A stretch of 64,000 nt of DNA from Stenotrophomonas sp. 610A2 (GTDB lineage Bacteria > Pseudomonadota > Gammaproteobacteria > Xanthomonadales > Xanthomonadaceae). Within the stretch, counting starts at the first letter, position 1. Each line of letters begins with the position of its first letter. Below the pieces are notes generated by a model that ran no database searches, was not told the DNA's origin, and saw only the letters and a program-made list of their open reading frames with translations. The DNA is taken from contig NZ_CP130832.1 of NCBI RefSeq assembly GCF_030549615.1, positions 1,240,001 through 1,304,000 on the forward strand, in the 5' to 3' direction. A program made the translations under genes and the position numbers. Below are positions 36,651 through 45,804 of this stretch, one piece after another.

Positions 36651-36846
36651 GTAGTGCCGAGCCATGCTCGGCAGGGGCGTTACCGCTGACATGCGGTTGT
36701 AGGAGCGGCGTAAGCCGCGAAGCTGGTGATCGGTCAGATTGCGCAGATGCCGGTGATTTCTTTGCCACCGGCTTCGCGGCTTACGCCGCTCCTACAAACG
36801 CTGGGGATTGCTGGTAAAGCCCTTGCCGAGCATGGCTCGGCACTAC
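36651..36846. repeat. SMAG pair split by an inserted TGTAGGAGCGGCG repeat pair
   Basis: The left SMAG arm (GTAGTGCCGAGCCATG..., from 36651) and the right arm (ending GGCACTAC at 36846) have the normal half-spacers GGGGCGTTACC and GGTAAAGCCCTT. Between them lies a complete inverted pair of the other repeat family at 36697-36797 (TTGTAGGAGCGGCGTAAGCC ... CTCCTACAA). In intact SMAG pairs the arms are about 68 bases end to end; here the distance is 196. Confidence 0.9.
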
Positions 36847-36862
36847 ATCGATGCGGAAACGC

Positions 36863-36890
36863 AGAAGCCCGGCTGTTGGCCGGGCTTCTG
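36863..36890 (-). terminator. Hairpin downstream of the lytic transglycosylase gene
   Basis: AGAAGCCCGGC and GCCGGGCTTCT are inverted repeats just after the minus-strand gene's stop. The T run is weak, so termination is only likely. Confidence 0.55.
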
Positions 36891-36916
36891 GTTCGGCTTT
36901 CATGCTGGAGCCTGCT

Positions 36917-38134
36917 TCAGCGCACTTCGTCGTAGCGCAGCACCATGCCCGGCTTCAGCACTGCGCTGGCGTCCAGGTTGTTGGAGGTCAGCAGGGTCTT
37001 CACCGAAATGCCGTAGCGGCGGGCGATGGTCCAGGCTGACTCACCGCTGCGCACCGTGTGGCGGCTGCCGCTGCTGGCCGAGGCCACCGCACGGGAAGGA
37101 GCTGCCGGGCGGTTGCTGGCAACGGACTGGGTTGCAGCAGGCGGCGCATCGCGGGTCGCGACCAGCACGCTCTCGCTGTTGTCGCTCTCGACGCTGCCCA
37201 TGGCCGCAGCCGGCGCCAGCACCCGGGTGCCGGAGCGTGAGCTGGTCAAGGCGGGGTTGAGGCGGGCGATGCGGGCCGGGTCCAGCGCGTTCTGCGCTGA
37301 CCAGGCTGCCAGGGTGGTGTTGGCCGGCAGCGTGTGGCCCTTCAGGATCGGCACCTGACGGTCCAGCGCGGCCATCAGGTCGGGTTCGTTCTCGGACTGT
37401 TCCAGCACGCAGGCCAAGGCATGCAGCTTTTCGACGTACGCGTAGGTGATCGGTGACAGGCCTGGCAGCTCGGAAGCGGTGGCGTTCTGTGCGTTCATGC
37501 CGCCACGACGCAGCGATTGCAGGATGCGGTACTCACCGGCGTTGTACGCCATCACCGCCAGCTGCCAGTCACCGGCAAACATGCCGTGCAGGGTCTTCAG
37601 GTAGCGCACCGCGGCGCGGGTGGAATCCACGGCCGACAGGCGGCCGTCATAGCCCTTCTCCATCGGCACGCGGTGGTTGCGCGCGGTGGTGGCGATGAAC
37701 TGCCACAGCCCGGCCGGGCCGCTGGCGTTGCGGGCACCGGGGCGGTAGCCGCTTTCAACGAAGGGGATCAGCGCGAATTCGGTCGGCAGGCCGGCACTGC
37801 GCAGCTCATCGACGACGTAGCCGAACAGCGGCAGCGCGTCATCCTCGACATTGCCCAGTCGCGACGGGGCGTGCGAGAACTGCTTGCGCCAGCGTGGGCT
37901 GGTGGCTTCGGCGTCGCACTGTGGTGCGGCCAGGCCCTCACGGAAGTTGGCGAAGATCTCGCGTCCGTTACGGGTAGTCGGAGCCGGCAGGGAGGCCGGG
38001 TCCAGCGGTAAAGCGGTCAGTGCGGCGACGTTCTGGGTCATGCCGGCGCTGACCGGGAGGGTCTGGGCGGCCAGCGTGCCGCTGCCCGTGCCCAACAACA
38101 ACCCCAGCGCCAACGGCAGACAAAGCCGCCTCAT
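36917..38134 (-). CDS. mltD: Membrane-bound lytic murein transglycosylase D-like
   Basis: A periplasmic enzyme that cleaves peptidoglycan glycan strands to 1,6-anhydro products. 405 residues from [15 protein letters not shown]: a signal peptide ending near GTLAAQ without an obvious lipobox cysteine, an SLT domain with catalytic Glu in [22 protein letters not shown], the segments [15 protein letters not shown] and [10 protein letters not shown], and one C-terminal LysM domain ([20 protein letters not shown]). Enteric MltD has two LysM domains and is a lipoprotein; here I see one LysM and no lipid anchor. The ATG overlaps the gloB stop by four bases. The upstream ORF start at 38263 lies inside gloB and is rejected. 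Confidence 0.9.
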   Translation of the reverse strand: MRRLCLPLALGLLLGTGSGTLAAQTLPVSAGMTQNVAALTALPLDPASLPAPTTRNGREIFANFREGLAAPQCDAEATSPRWRKQFSHAPSRLGNVEDDALPLFGYVVDELRSAGLPTEFALIPFVESGYRPGARNASGPAGLWQFIATTARNHRVPMEKGYDGRLSAVDSTRAAVRYLKTLHGMFAGDWQLAVMAYNAGEYRILQSLRRGGMNAQNATASELPGLSPITYAYVEKLHALACVLEQSENEPDLMAALDRQVPILKGHTLPANTTLAAWSAQNALDPARIARLNPALTSSRSGTRVLAPAAAMGSVESDNSESVLVATRDAPPAATQSVASNRPAAPSRAVASASSGSRHTVRSGESAWTIARRYGISVKTLLTSNNLDASAVLKPGMVLRYDEVR

Positions 38135-38895
38135 GCGCGAAAACCGTCTTTCCACCGCCGCAATTCGGCGAAGACTTCCACCTCGTCGGTGGGCGCGCGG
38201 CCAAGCCGCGCAGCGATCGCTGCAACGATCGCGGTATCGGCAGTCCGCAGAAACGGATTGCATTCCAGTTCACTGGCCAGGACGGCGGGAACGGTAGGAC
38301 GGGAACTGCTGCGCATGTCCGAGGCTTCCTGTTGGCGGCGCTGCAATGCCGCGTTGGTGGGGTCGACATGCCGCGCAAACACGGCATTGGCCAGCGTGTA
38401 TTCGTGCCCGCAGCAGACCAGTGTCTGTGGGGGCAGGGCGGCCATTCGCCGGAGCGAGGCCAACATCTGGGCCGGCGTACCTTCGAACATGCGTCCACAG
38501 CCCAAGCTGAACAACATGTCGCCACTGAACAAATGATCGTGGCCGTAGTAGGCAATATGGCTTCGGGTGTGACCGGGAACTTCCATCACGCTGAAGTCGA
38601 AGCCCGACAATTCTACCCGGTTGCCTTCGCTGACTCGTTCACATTCCAATGGGATGCGTTCATCTACCGGAGCGATGACGCGCAACCGCGGCCAACGCTG
38701 GCGCAGCTCCGCCACCCCGCCGATGTGATCGTCGTGGTGGTGGGTGAGCAGGACACCTGCAGGCTGCATGCCTTGTGCAGCGGCTTCGAAAACCGGGCCG
38801 GCCTGGCCGGGGTCGACGAAAATCGTGCGGTCATCAGGCGTTTGCAGCGCCCAGATGTAGTTGTCCTGAAATGCGGGCAGGGCGATCAGTCGCAT
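38131..38895 (-). CDS. gloB: Hydroxyacylglutathione hydrolase (glyoxalase II)
   Basis: Hydrolyses S-D-lactoylglutathione to D-lactate and glutathione in methylglyoxal detoxification. It has the metallo-beta-lactamase fold with the dinuclear metal motif THHHDDH near residue 54, further ligands in [12 protein letters not shown] and [15 protein letters not shown], and [14 protein letters not shown]. 254 residues from [15 protein letters not shown], the conserved family start; the upstream ATG at 39054 lies inside the divergent methyltransferase-like gene. It is coupled to mltD by a four-base overlap, the same pairing as in enteric bacteria. Confidence 0.96.
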   Translation of the reverse strand: MRLIALPAFQDNYIWALQTPDDRTIFVDPGQAGPVFEAAAQGMQPAGVLLTHHHDDHIGGVAELRQRWPRLRVIAPVDERIPLECERVSEGNRVELSGFDFSVMEVPGHTRSHIAYYGHDHLFSGDMLFSLGCGRMFEGTPAQMLASLRRMAALPPQTLVCCGHEYTLANAVFARHVDPTNAALQRRQQEASDMRSSSRPTVPAVLASELECNPFLRTADTAIVAAIAARLGRAPTDEVEVFAELRRWKDGFRA

Positions 38896-38906
38896 AGAAT
38901 TGGAAA

Positions 38907-39560
38907 ATGCCTGCCGCCAAGTCCCCCCGTCAAGCTGCAGTCTCGCCCTGGTTTGAGAAAGCCGGGGCGCAGGCGATGCGGGAATGGGAGCAGCGGCTGC
39001 TGTCTGAACAAATGCGCGGATTTCCCTCGCCACCGTGGCTGTGGATGGCGCCAAACGCCTTCTGGCGGCCGGACCCCTCCCCGCAGGGCCGTGGCCTGCA
39101 CCTGCACCGCGACCCGCAAGTGCCTGGCTGGGCAGGGGACCTGCGCTGCAGCCTGCCCTTGCCGCTGCCCAGCGAGTCGATCAAGGCCATCGTCATCGAG
39201 CACCCGGCGGCCGAGGAGCTGGAACCCTTGTTGTCCGAATGCGCGCGGGTGCTGATGCCCGGTGGTCGGGTCTGGGTGACCCTGCTCAACCGCTGCAGTC
39301 CCTACCGCGCGCATTGGCAGTGGCAGGGCGCGCGGCCACCCTCGGTGACACGTTGCAGGACACTATTGCAGCGGCAAGGCATACGATGTCGCTCGCTGCG
39401 GCACTATGGCCCGCTGTGGACGCAGTCGGGCAACACCCCGGGCACGGCTCTGCCGGCCCTGCGCGCCTTGTGCGTGCTGGAAGCTGAAAAACGCACCGTG
39501 GCCTTGATCGGCCCGATCAAGGCCAGTCGCGTCGGTTGGCGCGACCCGGTGGCGACCTGA
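38907..39560 (+). CDS. YafS-like SAM-dependent methyltransferase family protein
   Basis: 217 residues. The position, between gloB (divergent) and rnhA-dnaQ, is that of yafS in enteric bacteria, annotated there as a class I methyltransferase of unknown substrate. Sequence features agree in the central part: [20 protein letters not shown] and [19 protein letters not shown] correspond to the strands after the cofactor site in such enzymes. The expected glycine-rich SAM loop is not clear in the N-terminal half, so activity is unproven. It ends 15 bases before rnhA, probably in one transcript. Confidence 0.8.
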   Translation: MPAAKSPRQAAVSPWFEKAGAQAMREWEQRLLSEQMRGFPSPPWLWMAPNAFWRPDPSPQGRGLHLHRDPQVPGWAGDLRCSLPLPLPSESIKAIVIEHPAAEELEPLLSECARVLMPGGRVWVTLLNRCSPYRAHWQWQGARPPSVTRCRTLLQRQGIRCRSLRHYGPLWTQSGNTPGTALPALRALCVLEAEKRTVALIGPIKASRVGWRDPVAT

Positions 39561-39575
39561 ATTCAACGGAACACT

Positions 39576-40028
39576 ATGAAGTCAATTGAAGTACATACCG
39601 ACGGCGCCTGCCTCGGCAATCCCGGCCCTGGCGGATGGGGCGCGTTGTTGCGTTACAAGGGCCATGAGCGCGAGCTGGCCGGTGGCGAAGCCCACACCAC
39701 CAACAACCGGATGGAGTTGATGGCCGCGATCATGGGCCTGGAAACGCTCAGCGAGCCCTGCAACATCACCTTGTTCACCGATTCGCAGTACGTACGCCAG
39801 GGCATCACCGAATGGATGCCGGGCTGGGTGCGGCGCAACTGGAAGACCGCTGGCGGTGACCCGGTCAAGAACCGTGACCTGTGGGAGCGCCTGCACGAGG
39901 CCACGCAACGCCATCAGATCGACTGGCGCTGGGTGAAGGGCCATTCCGGTGACCCGGACAACGAACGCGTGGACCAGTTGGCCCGCGATGCTGCAATCCG
40001 CGTGCGCGCTGGCGCCGCGAGCAACTGA
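39576..40028 (+). CDS. rnhA: Ribonuclease HI
   Basis: Cuts the RNA strand of RNA:DNA hybrids. 150 residues with the catalytic acidic set: Asp9 ([17 protein letters not shown]), Glu in [10 protein letters not shown], Asp in [11 protein letters not shown], and Asp in [13 protein letters not shown]; His in KGHSGDPDN is the usual flexible-loop histidine. It is followed by dnaQ after eight bases in the same direction, whereas enteric rnhA and dnaQ are divergent. Confidence 0.97.
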   Translation: MKSIEVHTDGACLGNPGPGGWGALLRYKGHERELAGGEAHTTNNRMELMAAIMGLETLSEPCNITLFTDSQYVRQGITEWMPGWVRRNWKTAGGDPVKNRDLWERLHEATQRHQIDWRWVKGHSGDPDNERVDQLARDAAIRVRAGAASN

Positions 40029-40036
40029 GGTAGCTG

Positions 40037-40765
40037 ATGCGCCAGATCGTCCTTGATACAGAAACCACCGGCCTGGAATGGAAGAAGGGCAACCGCGTGG
40101 TCGAAATCGGCTGCGTGGAGCTGCTTGAGCGGCGCCCCAGCGGCAACAACTTCCACCGTTACCTGAAACCGGATTGCGACTTTGAATCCGGCGCCGCAGA
40201 AGTCACCGGCCTGAGCCTGGACTTCCTCGCCGACAAGCCGCGCTTCGAAGAAGTGGTGGATGAGTTCCTCGCCTACGTGGATGGCGCCGAGCTGATCATC
40301 CACAACGCCTCGTTCGACATGGGCTTCCTCGAGAACGAGATGAGCCTGGCCGGCAAGGGGCGCCTGGCCAACCGGGTGACGGTGACCGATACCCTGGCGA
40401 TGGCGCGCGAGCGCTTTCCCGGCCAGCGCAACTCGCTGGATGCGTTGTGTCGCCGTCTGGGCGTGGACAACGCCCACCGCACGCTGCACGGCGGCCTGCT
40501 CGATGCGCAGATCCTGGCCGACGTCTATATCGCGCTGACCTCGGGCCAGGAAGAGATCGGCTTTGGTCAGCCGGAAGCGGAGGCTGGCAATGCCGGCGGT
40601 GCGGCGCAGGCCTTCGATACCTCCGTGCTGCTGCCGCGGCCGCGCGTGCTGGTCACCGCCTCGGAGCAGGAGGCGCACGAAGCGCGCCTGGCCAAGCTGC
40701 GCAAGAAGGCCGGTCATGCCTGGTGGGATGGCGAGCCGGCACCGGCGCCGGCCGAGTCAGCCTGA
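40037..40765 (+). CDS. dnaQ: DNA polymerase III epsilon subunit (3'-5' proofreading exonuclease)
   Basis: The proofreading subunit of the replicative polymerase core. 242 residues. The Exo I motif is VLDTETTGLEW (Asp7, Glu9), Exo II is LIIHNASFDMGFL, and Exo III-epsilon is ALCRRLGVDN...AHRTLHGGLLDAQILADVY with the general-base histidine. The C-terminal tail (RLAKLRKKAGHAWWDG) is where alpha-subunit binding is expected. It directly follows rnhA. Confidence 0.97.
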   Translation: MRQIVLDTETTGLEWKKGNRVVEIGCVELLERRPSGNNFHRYLKPDCDFESGAAEVTGLSLDFLADKPRFEEVVDEFLAYVDGAELIIHNASFDMGFLENEMSLAGKGRLANRVTVTDTLAMARERFPGQRNSLDALCRRLGVDNAHRTLHGGLLDAQILADVYIALTSGQEEIGFGQPEAEAGNAGGAAQAFDTSVLLPRPRVLVTASEQEAHEARLAKLRKKAGHAWWDGEPAPAPAESA

Positions 40766-40843
40766 GCCGCGCCCGGCCGTGATTGGCCGTGATTGGCCGG
40801 CCGGCGCTTGTCGGCGTATCGAAGTAAAACAAAGTCCGCTGCC

Positions 40844-41548
40844 TTAGTGGCAGCGGACCAGGACGACGGTGACGTTGTCCGAGCCGCCGCCATCCAGCGC
40901 GGCGGCGACCAGTGCGTCCACGCATTCCTGCGCGCTGCAGTCGCCGTGGGCCAGTGCCTGGGTGAGGCCGGCGTCGTCCACTTCCTCGGTGAGCCCATCA
41001 CTGCACAGCAGCAGCTGCATGCCCGGACGTAATTCACCGGTCATGGTGGCGACGTTGAGGTGGGCCGGATCGGTCACTCCAAGCGCCTGGGTGACCACAT
41101 TGCGGTGTGGATGGGCGCGGGCCTGCTCCGCGGTGAGCGTGCCCTGCGCGATCAGCTCCTGCACGTAGCTATGGTCCTGGCTGAGCTGGGCCAGCTTGGC
41201 ATCGCGCCACAGGTAGGCACGGCTGTCGCCGACCCACGCCACTTCGAAGCGATTGCCCTGCACGCGTGCGGCCACCACGGTGGTGCCCATCGGCAGACTG
41301 TCATTGCGGCGGCGCGAGGTGCGGATGATTTCCTCGTCGGCGGTGCGAATGGCCTGCACCAGCGAGGCACCATTGCGCACTTCACGCACGATGGTCTCGC
41401 GCGCCAGCGCGCTGGCTACCTCGCCGCAGGCGTGGCCGCCCATGCCGTCGGCAACCAGCCACAAACCCAGCTCGCCGTCACCGTAGTAGGTGTCTTCATT
41501 GAGCTGGCGGCGCAGGCCGACATGGCTGAGGTGTCCGAATTCGATCAT
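40844..41548 (-). CDS. PP2C-family serine/threonine protein phosphatase
   Basis: A metal-dependent phosphatase of 234 residues. PPM motifs are in order: RRQLNEDTYYGDGELGLWLV, VADGMGGHACGEVAS (metal-binding Asp-Gly), VAWVGDSRAYLWRD, LLLCSDGLTEEV, and GGSDNVTVVLVRC (metal-binding Asp-Asn). No signal or membrane segment, so cytosolic. No partner Ser/Thr kinase or FHA gene is visible in the window, so the substrate is unknown. I use the ATG giving MIEFGHLSHVGLR; the upstream ATG at 41629 would add an unrelated 27 residues. Confidence 0.92.
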   Translation of the reverse strand: MIEFGHLSHVGLRRQLNEDTYYGDGELGLWLVADGMGGHACGEVASALARETIVREVRNGASLVQAIRTADEEIIRTSRRRNDSLPMGTTVVAARVQGNRFEVAWVGDSRAYLWRDAKLAQLSQDHSYVQELIAQGTLTAEQARAHPHRNVVTQALGVTDPAHLNVATMTGELRPGMQLLLCSDGLTEEVDDAGLTQALAHGDCSAQECVDALVAAALDGGGSDNVTVVLVRCH

Positions 41549-41694
41549 GAGTGCCCGAACGGGCTGTATATCAACGTTGAAGGTCACTGCATCATCGCGT
41601 TCATGGAGGTGTACGGCAAGCGCCTGCACACACTCGTTTGGCTGGCGGAATGCAGCGCCTGCATGGCCAATCGATCCTTTTCGTTAAAAACCGC

Positions 41695-41723
41695 TTGTCC
41701 GCGCGGCCAATGCCCCTTATTAT
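41695..41723 (+). promoter_or_regulatory. Sigma-70-like promoter of tRNA-Ser
   Basis: TTGTCC and TATTAT are separated by 17 bases, with the -10 element ending 28 bases before the tRNA-Ser gene. Confidence 0.65.
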
Positions 41724-41751
41724 TCGCAGCCCGGTTCGCCGGGGACCATCT

Positions 41752-41842
41752 GGAGAGGTGGCAGAGCGGTTGAATGTACCTGACTCGAAATCAGGCAGGC
41801 GTTTATAGCGCCTCGGGGGTTCGAATCCCCCCCTCTCCGCCA
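41752..41842 (+). tRNA. tRNA-Ser (CGA)
   Basis: A 91-base class II tRNA with a long variable arm. The acceptor GGAGAGG pairs with CCTCTCC, the anticodon loop CTCGAAA contains CGA, and the CCA is encoded. Confidence 0.95.
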
Positions 41843-41850
41843 GATACTTG

Positions 41851-41882
41851 AAAAAGCCACCTTCGGGTGGCTTTTTCTTTTT
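41851..41882 (+). terminator. Terminator after tRNA-Ser
   Basis: AAAAAGCCACC / GGTGGCTTTTT around a TTCG tetraloop, with a further CTTTTT tail. Confidence 0.92.
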
Positions 41883-41964
41883 CCGCCCGGTGTTGGCTTG
41901 GCTGCGTGGCAGCCTGCGGGGTATCAGCGGCTACACTGTGCGCCTGATCCAATCGGTAAGCCCC

Positions 41965-42363
41965 ATGTCAGAAATTCTCGTTCCCGTGTCCTTCGGTGAG
42001 CTGTTGGACAAGATCTCCATCCTGCAGATCAAGTCCGAGCGCATGAGCGATGCGGCAAAGCTGGTCAATGTGCGCAATGAACTGAACGCGCTGGACAGCA
42101 CCTGGGCCGCGCACCCTGCCGCCGCGCAGGACATCACGGCGCTGCGTACCGAGCTGAAGGCAGTCAACGAGCGCCTGTGGGACATCGAGGACGACATCCG
42201 CCTGAAAGAGAAGGCGCAGGCCTTCGACGATTCCTTCGTGCAGCTGGCGCGCAGCGTGTACATCCAGAACGACGAGCGCGCGCGCATCAAGAAGGACATC
42301 AACCTGGCCCTGGGTTCCAGCTACGTGGAAGAGAAGTCCTACCAGGACTACCGCGCGGGCTGA
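41965..42363 (+). CDS. DUF6165 family protein
   Basis: 132 residues from MSEILVPVSFGELLDKISIL. The protein is mostly helical and charged, with a heptad-like stretch (ALRTELKAVNERLWDIEDDI) that may form a coiled coil, and it ends SYVEEKSYQDYRAG. It resembles the small DUF6165 family, often found near LPS or polysaccharide genes; no function is known to me. The following LPS genes (heptosyltransferase, Kdo kinase) are consistent with that neighbourhood. The upstream ATG at 41848 lies in the tRNA terminator and is rejected. Confidence 0.8.
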   Translation: MSEILVPVSFGELLDKISILQIKSERMSDAAKLVNVRNELNALDSTWAAHPAAAQDITALRTELKAVNERLWDIEDDIRLKEKAQAFDDSFVQLARSVYIQNDERARIKKDINLALGSSYVEEKSYQDYRAG

Positions 42364-42370
42364 GCCGGCC

Positions 42371-42709
42371 TTGTAGGAGCGGCGTAACCCGCGAAGCTCG
42401 TGGATCAGCAGATGGCAGGAATGCCCGGCGCTGCAGGATGGCCAGCTTCGCAGCTGACGCAGCTCCCACAAACAAAGCCTAAATCCGCGTTGTGGGAGCG
42501 GCATAAGCCGCGAAGCTCGTAGATCATCAGATGGCAGGAATGCCGGGCGGGTCGGCACTGCCAGCTTCGCAGCTGACGCAGCTCCCACAAACAAAGCCTA
42601 AGCCCGCTTTGTGGGAGCGGCATAAGCCGCGAAGCTCGTGGCTCATCAGATGGCAGGAATGTCTGGCGCGTCAGCACTGCCAGCTTCGCGGCTTACGCCG
42701 CTCCTACAG
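42371..42709. repeat. Three tandem 119-base units of the TGTAGGAGCGGCG repeat
   Basis: Units begin at 42371, 42490 and 42609 (TTGTAGGAGCGGCGTAACC, TTGTGGGAGCGGCATAAGC twice). Each unit holds a left arm, a middle with GATGGCAGGAATG, and an inverted right arm (GCTTCGCAGCTGACGCAGCT or GCTTCGCGGCTTACGCCGCT). The whole gap between the DUF6165 gene and the heptosyltransferase gene is made of it. Confidence 0.92.
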
Positions 42710-42748
42710 AATCACGGCGGCCCTATATGAAGCGGTTCCTGCAGCTGC

Positions 42749-43795
42749 TCAGCTTTGATGATCCGCGCGATAACGCTCGAACGCGGCAATCGCATCGTCC
42801 ACCGTGATCAACGACATCACATCGTCGAACTCGATCTTGGTGCCCCATTTCAGCTCGCTGGCGGGCTTGTTGAGGTAACGACGGGCGGCATCGTCATAGC
42901 GGTCCACGCAATAGCGGCGGTCGGAGTAGGGGCCGCTGCGCGCCGGGTTGCTGGCTGCATGCAGGCCCAGCACCTTGGTGCCGACCGCATTGGCGATATG
43001 CATCGGGCCGGAGTCGGGAGTGACCAGCAGCGAGGCGCGGGCCAGCAGCGCGGGCAGCTGCTTGAGCGTGTCCTTGCCGACCAGATCCAACGCCGGGTGC
43101 TTCATCGCGGCGAGGATGGCGTCGCTGGTGCTGCGCTCCAGCTCGCTGCGGCCACCACACAGCACCACCCGCCAACCCTGGTCTACGGCATGGTCGGCCA
43201 GCGCAGCGTGGCGCTCGGCGTACCAGTTGCGGCGCTGGTGGCTGGAGCAGGGCGAGATCATCAGCACCGGGCGGCCATCCTCATCCCATTGCGCGCGCGC
43301 CCACTCATGGGCCTCCGGCGGCGTGGCCAGGTCCCAGCTGACCTCGGTCTGCTTCAGGCCCAGCGGCTCGCAGAAGCTGCCGATGGCATCGAGCACATGG
43401 ATGCCAGGGCGGTCGGGGATGCGCTCGTTGATGAAAAGACCGTGCAGGTCCTTGGAGCGCGACTTGTCGTAACCGATACGGCGCTTGGCCGGAATGAAGG
43501 CCGACAACAGATTGGCACGTGCAGCGACCTGCATCTGCAGCAGCGCCTCGAAACGACCGGCTGGAAATTCGCGACGCAGCGCACGCATTCCAGCCAAGCC
43601 GCTGTTCTTGTCGTAGACGTGGAAGCTGACCCCCGGCAAGCCATCAAGCAGCTTGTGGCCGGCCTTGTCGATCACCCAGTGCAGCGGCGTGCCCGGAAAA
43701 CCCTGCTGCAGGGTGCGTACCAGCGGAACCACATGGGTGACATCGCCCAATGCCGAGAGGCGCAAAAGACACAACGGGGAGGACGATGCAGGCAT
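42749..43795 (-). CDS. Family 9 glycosyltransferase (lipopolysaccharide heptosyltransferase-like)
   Basis: A GT-B enzyme of 348 residues that begins [19 protein letters not shown], the conserved start of the GT9/WaaC-WaaF-type heptosyltransferases that add heptose from ADP-heptose to the inner core of LPS. The C-terminal donor site shows [13 protein letters not shown] and [24 protein letters not shown]. It acts at the cytoplasmic face of the inner membrane. Which heptose it adds is not clear from sequence. It is divergent from the Kdo kinase gene, whose product modifies the adjacent core sugar. Confidence 0.92.
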   Translation of the reverse strand: MPASSSPLCLLRLSALGDVTHVVPLVRTLQQGFPGTPLHWVIDKAGHKLLDGLPGVSFHVYDKNSGLAGMRALRREFPAGRFEALLQMQVAARANLLSAFIPAKRRIGYDKSRSKDLHGLFINERIPDRPGIHVLDAIGSFCEPLGLKQTEVSWDLATPPEAHEWARAQWDEDGRPVLMISPCSSHQRRNWYAERHAALADHAVDQGWRVVLCGGRSELERSTSDAILAAMKHPALDLVGKDTLKQLPALLARASLLVTPDSGPMHIANAVGTKVLGLHAASNPARSGPYSDRRYCVDRYDDAARRYLNKPASELKWGTKIEFDDVMSLITVDDAIAAFERYRADHQS

Positions 43796-43815
43796 GTGTT
43801 GTTAGACTCGTAAAG

Positions 43816-44565
43816 ATGGTCGCATTTGACGCCACTGAAGCGCTGACGCCCTGCCGCGATGGTCGCGGCTATGGCGCCATTCTGTTCGACCGCGAACGCC
43901 TGCGGCAAGCCGATCCCGGCTTGTTCGCGCCTGCGCAATGGGGCAGCAAGGCCCAGCCGGTAGGTGAGGGCGGGCGAGGCGGCGCATGGTTCATCGACGC
44001 GCCGTTCGGCCGCAGCGTGCTGCGCCAGTACCTGCGCGGTGGTGTTGCCGCCAAGCTCAGCCACAGCAGCTACTTGTGGCGCGGTGCCAACCGCACTCGA
44101 AGCTTTGCCGAATTCCGCCTCATGCGCGAGCTGATCGTGCGCAAGTTGCCGGTGCCGCGCCCCTATGCCGCGTTCTACATGCGCGAAGGCCTGCGCTACA
44201 AGGCGGCACTGCTGATGGAACGGCTGGAAGACGTGCGTTCGCTGGCCGACCACGCGCAGATCACCGGCCGCGGTGCGCCGTGGGAAGAGGCCGGGCGGAT
44301 GATCGCGCGCTTCCACCGTGCAGGCCTGGACCACGCTGATCTGAACGCCCACAACATCCTGTTCGATGACGCTGGCCGCGGCTGGCTGATCGATTTCGAC
44401 CGCGGCGTGCTGCGCATTCCCGCCACCCGCTGGCGCGAGCGCAACCTCAAGCGCCTGCTGCGTTCCCTGCTCAAGCTGCGCGGTGCGCGCAGCCGCGAGG
44501 ACGTGGAGCAGGACTATGCGCGGCTGCGTCGTGCCTATGATCTGGCCTGGAACCGGGGCGTGTGA
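43816..44565 (+). CDS. kdkA: 3-deoxy-D-manno-octulosonic acid (Kdo) kinase
   Basis: Phosphorylates the Kdo residue of the LPS inner core with ATP, as in Haemophilus and other bacteria with a single phosphorylated Kdo. 249 residues with an atypical protein-kinase fold: the catalytic loop [12 protein letters not shown] and the metal-binding LIDFDRG, plus the family signature [17 protein letters not shown]. The start ATG giving [12 protein letters not shown] is close to the divergent heptosyltransferase start; the upstream start at 43750 lies within that gene. It is followed after one base by an MBL-fold gene. Confidence 0.93.
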   Translation: MVAFDATEALTPCRDGRGYGAILFDRERLRQADPGLFAPAQWGSKAQPVGEGGRGGAWFIDAPFGRSVLRQYLRGGVAAKLSHSSYLWRGANRTRSFAEFRLMRELIVRKLPVPRPYAAFYMREGLRYKAALLMERLEDVRSLADHAQITGRGAPWEEAGRMIARFHRAGLDHADLNAHNILFDDAGRGWLIDFDRGVLRIPATRWRERNLKRLLRSLLKLRGARSREDVEQDYARLRRAYDLAWNRGV

Positions 44566-44566
44566 C

Positions 44567-45331
44567 ATGAGTTGGGCGTTGCGTTTCCTTGGCGTCGGCA
44601 ATGCGTCGGCGGTGGAGCTGGGTTCGCCGATGTCGGTGATCGAGCACGACGGCCTGCCATGGCTGACCATCGATTGCGGCGGCGAAGGGCTGACCGCTTA
44701 CCGCAACCATTACGGCGCCATGCCGGATGCGCTGTTCGTCACCCATATCCACCTGGACCATGTGGCCGGCTTCGAGCGCCTGTTCGTCGATGCCTTCTTC
44801 AACCCGCAACGGCGCGGCAAGGTGCGGCTATACGTGCCGGCGCCGCTGGTACCGTTGCTGCACAAGCGGGTAGGTGACTACCCGAACGTGCTGGCCGAAG
44901 GCGGTGCCAATTTCTGGGATGCCTTCCAGCTGATCGTGGTCGGCGATGCGTTCTGGCATGACAGCCTGCGACTGGAAGTATTCCCGGTGCGCCACCACTG
45001 GCCGGAAACCGCCTACGGCCTGCGCCTGCAAGGCGCATTGGTGTGGAGCGGTGACACCCGTCCGATCCCGGAAATGCTGGCGCGTTTTGCCGATGACAAC
45101 GAACTGATCGCCCACGACTGCGGCCTGCACGGCAATCCGTCGCATACCGGCGTGGATGACTTGGAGCGCGAATACGACGCCGCCACCCAGGCGCGGATGA
45201 TGCTCTACCACTACGCCAGCGCCGCCGACGGCGAAGCACTGCGCGCCCGCGGCCACCGCGTGGCGATGCCGGGTGAGTGCGTTGTACTGGCCGAGCCGAC
45301 GGCACCGCGTGCGGAGCGGTTTGAGGGTTGA
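44567..45331 (+). CDS. MBL-fold metallo-hydrolase of unknown substrate
   Basis: 254 residues with the metallo-beta-lactamase motif THIHLDHVAGFERL, and later ligands in FPVRHHWPE, WSGDTRPIPEML and AHDCGLH. The glycine-led start MSWALRFLGVGNASAVELGS resembles the RNase Z/PqqB-like branch, but no exosite or RNase Z helical insertion is apparent. The ATG lies one base after the kdkA stop, so both are expected to be made together. A link to LPS core metabolism is therefore plausible but unproven. Confidence 0.85.
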   Translation: MSWALRFLGVGNASAVELGSPMSVIEHDGLPWLTIDCGGEGLTAYRNHYGAMPDALFVTHIHLDHVAGFERLFVDAFFNPQRRGKVRLYVPAPLVPLLHKRVGDYPNVLAEGGANFWDAFQLIVVGDAFWHDSLRLEVFPVRHHWPETAYGLRLQGALVWSGDTRPIPEMLARFADDNELIAHDCGLHGNPSHTGVDDLEREYDAATQARMMLYHYASAADGEALRARGHRVAMPGECVVLAEPTAPRAERFEG

Positions 45332-45400
45332 GCGTCGGGCTGCGGCTCCACGGAGCTTAGGCGCACGTAGAGCCCAAATTGTCGGCAGCAATGATCACTG

Positions 45401-45441
45401 AGCCCCTCTCCCGCCTGCGGGAGAGGGGTTGGGGTGAGGGC
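45401..45441. repeat. CCCTCTCCC...GGGAGAGGGG palindrome
   Basis: GCCCCTCTCCCGCC / TGCGGGAGAGGGG hairpin with the TTGGGGTGAGGG tail, the same family as at 11190 and 46997. Confidence 0.75.
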
Positions 45442-45488
45442 AAGGCCGGAGCCGGTCCAGATCAGCCTCACCCGAACCCTCCGAAGCA

Positions 45489-45637
45489 ACGTAGCCCGGC
45501 TAGGCGCAGCGCACCCGGGACGCATGTCGGGTAGCTCTTAACGAATAAGAGCCCGATTCGTGGCCGGCAACCCAGTCGATCGCCCGGCAGAAGTCCTGCA
45601 CGGCCAAAGCCCCGGGTGCGCTTACCCGGGCTACAAC
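45489..45637. repeat. GTAGCCCGG intergenic inverted repeat
   Basis: GTAGCCCGGCTAGGCGCAGC...CACCCGGG at the left is matched by its inverse CCCCGGGTGCGCTTACCCGG...GCTAC at the right, about 100 bases apart. The middle has no gene. It is another palindromic repeat family, seen once in this window. Confidence 0.65.
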
Positions 45638-45693
45638 ACGCACAAGCAAAAGCCGCCGCTTCATCAGCGGCGGAACTTTCCAAGGCCCAAAAA

Positions 45694-45804
45694 GGTGGCG
45701 ACCCCGCCGGCTGACCTCGGCGCCCGCGTCGATCGATACCGTTGCTGCCTTCCGGCCCTGGCGGGATTTTCGACCTAGCGTCGCGAGGGGCCGACGGGGC
45801 CACC
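45694..45804 (-). ncRNA. ffs: Signal recognition particle RNA (4.5S type)
   Basis: On the minus strand the conserved SRP domain IV core reads CAGGGCCGGAAGGCAGCAAC, flanked by extended complementary arms: GGTGGCCCCGTCGGCCCC at the 5' end and GGCGGGGTCGCCACC at the 3' end, followed by TTTTTGGG. The size of about 110 bases and the single-hairpin form are those of the 4.5S RNA that partners Ffh for membrane protein targeting. The exact 5' end is an estimate. Confidence 0.92.

Noticed and set aside
42371..42709. CRISPR-like array
   Set aside because: The regular 119-base units are whole copies including their centres, without short repeats and unique spacers, and no cas genes are present. It is an amplified palindromic repeat.
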